From Georgenia sp. (GTDB taxonomy: Bacteria > Actinomycetota > Actinomycetes > Actinomycetales > Actinomycetaceae), in contig DAHVRG010000034.1 of NCBI GenBank assembly GCA_027322565.1, positions 1 to 8,550 of the forward strand: DNA of 8,550 bases, in the 5' to 3' direction. The position numbers and the translations under genes were made by a program. Below the pieces are notes generated by a model. It worked only from the letters and a program-made list of their open reading frames with translations. It was not told where the DNA came from and did no database searches. Of the stretch, positions 6,359-8,550 are shown piece by piece (within the stretch, counting starts at the first letter, position 1; every line of letters starts with the position of its first letter).

Positions 6359-7873
6359 TCAGGGGCGGCGGAGGCTCGGCATGCCGAGGCTCACCGCGCC
6401 GCCGGCCGCGGGCGCACCGCCGCCGTGGTCGTGGTCGCCGCGGCGGGCGCGCTCCCACGCGTCGCCGGCGCGGGTGCGGCGCAGCTGGTAGGTGCCGCCC
6501 AGCGCGGGCGAGTCGGCGACGAGGTGGTGCGGGGCGCCGTGGGTGACGGTCGCGGTGACCATGTCCCCGGGCCGCGGCAGGTCCGCCTCGGCAAGGCCTT
6601 CGGGCAGAGCGACGTGGACCAGCCGGTTGTCCGCCGCGCGGCCGCTGATCCGGGAGGTGGCGACGTCCTTGCGACCCTCGCCGTCGGCGACGAGCACCTC
6701 GACGGTGCGGCCGACCTGCTTCTCGTTCTCCTCGGTGCTGATCCGCTCCTGGAGGTCGACGAGCCGCTGGTAGCGGTCGGCGACGACGTCGGCCGGCACC
6801 TGGTCGGGCAGGTCGGCAGCCGGGGTGCCCGGGCGCGGCGAGTACTGGAAGGTGAAGGCGCTGGCGAACCGAGACGCCTCGACGACGTCGAGCGTGGCCT
6901 GGAAGTCCTCCTCGGTCTCGCCCGGGAAGCCGACGATGATGTCGGTGCTGATCGCGGCGTCGGGGATGGCGGCGCGCACCCGGTCGAGGATGCCGAGGAA
7001 CCGCGCCGAGCGGTAGGAGCGCCGCATGGCGCGCAGGATGCGGTCCGAGCCGGACTGGAGCGGCATGTGGAGCTGGGGCATGACGTTGGGCGTCTGCGCC
7101 ATCGCCTCGATGACGTCGTCGGTGAACGCGGCCGGGTGGGGCGAGGTGAAGCGCACCCGCTCCAGGCCCTCGATGTCGCCGCAGGCGCGCAGCAGCCCCG
7201 CGAAGGCGCCGCGGTCCCCGAAGCCGACGCCGTAGGAGTTGACGTTCTGGCCGAGCAGCGTGACCTCGACGGCGCCCTGCGCGACGACGGCCTGGACCTC
7301 GGCGAGCACGTCACCCGGGCGGCGGTCGCGCTCCTTGCCGCGCAGGTGCGGGACGATGCAGAAGGTGCACGTGTTGTTGCAGCCCACGGAGATCGACACC
7401 CACGCGGCGTAGGCGGACTCACGCTTCGTCGGCAGCGTCGAGGGGAAGACCTTGAGCGACTCCTCGATCTCCACCTGCGCCTCGGCGTTGTGGCGGGCGC
7501 GCTCGAGGAGGGTGGGCAGGACGTCGAGGTTGTGGGTGCCGAAGACGACGTCGACCCACGGTGCCTTGTCCACGATCCCGTCGCGCATCTGCTGGGCGAG
7601 GCAGCCGCCGACGGCGATCTGCATCCCGGGCCGGGTGCGCTTGACGGCCGCGAGCTGGCCGAGGTTGCCGAACAGCCGCGTGGCAGCGTTCTCCCGCACC
7701 GAGCAGGTGTTGATGACCACGACGTCCGCGGCGCCGCTCAGCGCGTCCCCGTCCGCCGGGACGTAGCCCGCGTCCTCGAGCATGCCGGCGAGGCGCTCGG
7801 AGTCGTGGACGTTCATCTGGCAGCCCATCGTGCGCACGACATAGGTGCGGGGCGCGCTCGCGGTGGCAGTCAT
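6359..7873 (-). CDS. miaB: tRNA-2-methylthio-N6-dimethylallyladenosine synthase MiaB
   Basis: Radical-SAM methylthiotransferase that converts i6A37 to ms2i6A37 in tRNA, using two [4Fe-4S] clusters. The 504-residue product has the N-terminal UPF0004/MTTase domain with cluster ligands C18 ([12 protein letters not shown]), C57 (NTCSVRENA) and C91 (GGCLAQQ), then the radical-SAM motif CNNTCTFC with C165, C169 and C172, [10 protein letters not shown] (206-215), HMPLQSGSD (269-277), [12 protein letters not shown] (309-320), and a C-terminal TRAM RNA-binding domain (about 383-452). A low-complexity tail (465-504, HDHGGG, then [10 protein letters not shown]) follows; Gly/Ala-rich tails ending in an LGMP-like block are usual in actinobacterial MiaB. 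ATG 7873 is chosen over an in-frame GTG at 7900 because the latter would include the presumed promoter. It is divergent from gluA and works on the product of miaA. Confidence 0.97.
   Translation of the reverse strand: MTATASAPRTYVVRTMGCQMNVHDSERLAGMLEDAGYVPADGDALSGAADVVVINTCSVRENAATRLFGNLGQLAAVKRTRPGMQIAVGGCLAQQMRDGIVDKAPWVDVVFGTHNLDVLPTLLERARHNAEAQVEIEESLKVFPSTLPTKRESAYAAWVSISVGCNNTCTFCIVPHLRGKERDRRPGDVLAEVQAVVAQGAVEVTLLGQNVNSYGVGFGDRGAFAGLLRACGDIEGLERVRFTSPHPAAFTDDVIEAMAQTPNVMPQLHMPLQSGSDRILRAMRRSYRSARFLGILDRVRAAIPDAAISTDIIVGFPGETEEDFQATLDVVEASRFASAFTFQYSPRPGTPAADLPDQVPADVVADRYQRLVDLQERISTEENEKQVGRTVEVLVADGEGRKDVATSRISGRAADNRLVHVALPEGLAEADLPRPGDMVTATVTHGAPHHLVADSPALGGTYQLRRTRAGDAWERARRGDHDHGGGAPAAGGAVSLGMPSLRRP
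6375..6388. repeat. 14-bp perfect palindrome in the 3' end of miaB
   Basis: CTCGGCATGCCGAG is a perfect palindrome centred on GCATGC, 14 bp inside the miaB stop, and is flanked by GAGGCTC on both sides as a direct repeat. It has no loop, so it is more like a protein-binding site or chance than an RNA hairpin. Confidence 0.35.
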
Positions 7874-7888
7874 CGTCGGGCCAGTGTA
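7874..7888 (-). promoter_or_regulatory. -10-like TACACT upstream of miaB ATG
   Basis: Minus-strand TACACT (7888-7883), then 9 nt (GGCCCGACG), then ATG 7873. A possible -35 TTCGCG lies 16 nt further upstream (3 of 6 matches to TTGACA). The leader would be 0-3 nt. Confidence 0.42.
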
Positions 7889-7905
7889 GTTGCCGCACAC
7901 AGGCC

Positions 7906-7930
7906 GCGAACGCGGCGGTTCGGGGTTCGC
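7906..7930. promoter_or_regulatory. CGAAC-N6-GTTCG inverted repeat in the miaB/gluA gap
   Basis: CGAAC (7907-7911) and GTTCG (7918-7922) form an inverted repeat with a 6-nt spacer. A second GTTCGC (7925-7930) can pair with GCGAAC (7906-7911). It lies between the divergent promoters, overlapping the weak miaB -35, so it is well placed for an operator. It resembles the actinobacterial SOS half-sites CGAAC/GTTCG, but the spacing is 6 and not 4. Confidence 0.35.
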
Positions 7931-7962
7931 CCGGGCCGTAGCCGGACTGTGACCTGAATTGC

Positions 7963-7999
7963 ATGACCGGCCTCACATTGTGTAGTTAGGTTGACCACT
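7963..7999 (+). promoter_or_regulatory. Putative gluA promoter, leaderless configuration
   Basis: ATGACC (7963-7968; 4 of 6 to TTGACA), an 18-nt spacer, then TAGGTT (7987-7992), then 7 nt and ATG 8000. This is the best-formed promoter in the window; transcription should start at or next to the ATG. The TAGGTT-N7-start arrangement is the same as at the methyltransferase gene. Confidence 0.55.

Positions 8000-8550
<551 letters not shown>

Noticed and set aside
6213..6458. An 81-residue minus-strand open frame across the miaB-miaA gap
   Set aside because: Arg/Pro-rich composition, overlap with the miaB 3' end in another frame, and its downstream end covers the miaA -10 region. No recognisable start signal or domain.
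7907..7922. LexA (SOS) box
   Set aside because: The actinobacterial consensus has four bases between CGAAC and GTTCG; here there are six, so it is reported only as an unassigned inverted repeat.

Overview
The window is very GC-rich, with GTG starts and C/G-ending codons. Its gene order is that of a high-GC Actinobacterium, most like the Micrococcales (Cellulomonas/Georgenia-type), although the genus cannot be fixed from the sequence alone. It is a compact, vertically inherited housekeeping locus: I see no IS element, CRISPR array, tRNA, rRNA or prophage gene, and no stretch over 300 bp without a gene.

Layout, left to right. Positions 1-1512 (minus) hold a DinG-type Fe-S DNA helicase whose C-terminus runs off the left edge. 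It overlaps by 4 bp (GTGA) with hflX (1509-3029, minus), a ribosome-associated GTPase. A 70-bp divergent gap separates hflX from an RsmC-like class I methyltransferase (3100-3705, plus). That gene converges on a small cysteine-containing lipoprotein (3721-4245, minus) across a 15-bp hairpin. Next come dapF (4312-5211, minus), miaA (5292-6203, minus) and miaB (6359-7873, minus). A 126-bp divergent gap leads to the first gene of a glutamate-type amino-acid ABC transporter (gluA, 8000 to beyond the right edge, plus).

Functional links. MiaA and MiaB act in sequence on A37 of tRNAs (i6A, then ms2i6A). HflX and the RsmC-like enzyme act on ribosomes or rRNA. DapF makes meso-diaminopimelate for lysine and peptidoglycan. 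From memory of other Actinobacteria, miaB-miaA-dapF-hflX next to gluABCD, recX/recA and lexA is a conserved neighbourhood, so gluBCD/recX are expected to the right and lexA possibly to the left; neither is visible here.

The most notable signal is regulatory. Six of the eight genes have a TANNNT -10-like hexamer ending only 6-9 nt before the chosen start codon and no Shine-Dalgarno in between, which is the arrangement expected of leaderless mRNAs. Two of them (the methyltransferase and gluA) share the identical spacing TAGGTT-N7-start. Other items worth a look are three copies of TGGGTCGC upstream of miaA, a 22-bp microduplication across the miaA stop codon, an ACCGGT-repeat hairpin behind dapF, and an unrecognised lipoprotein. 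I found no convincing new multi-gene system.
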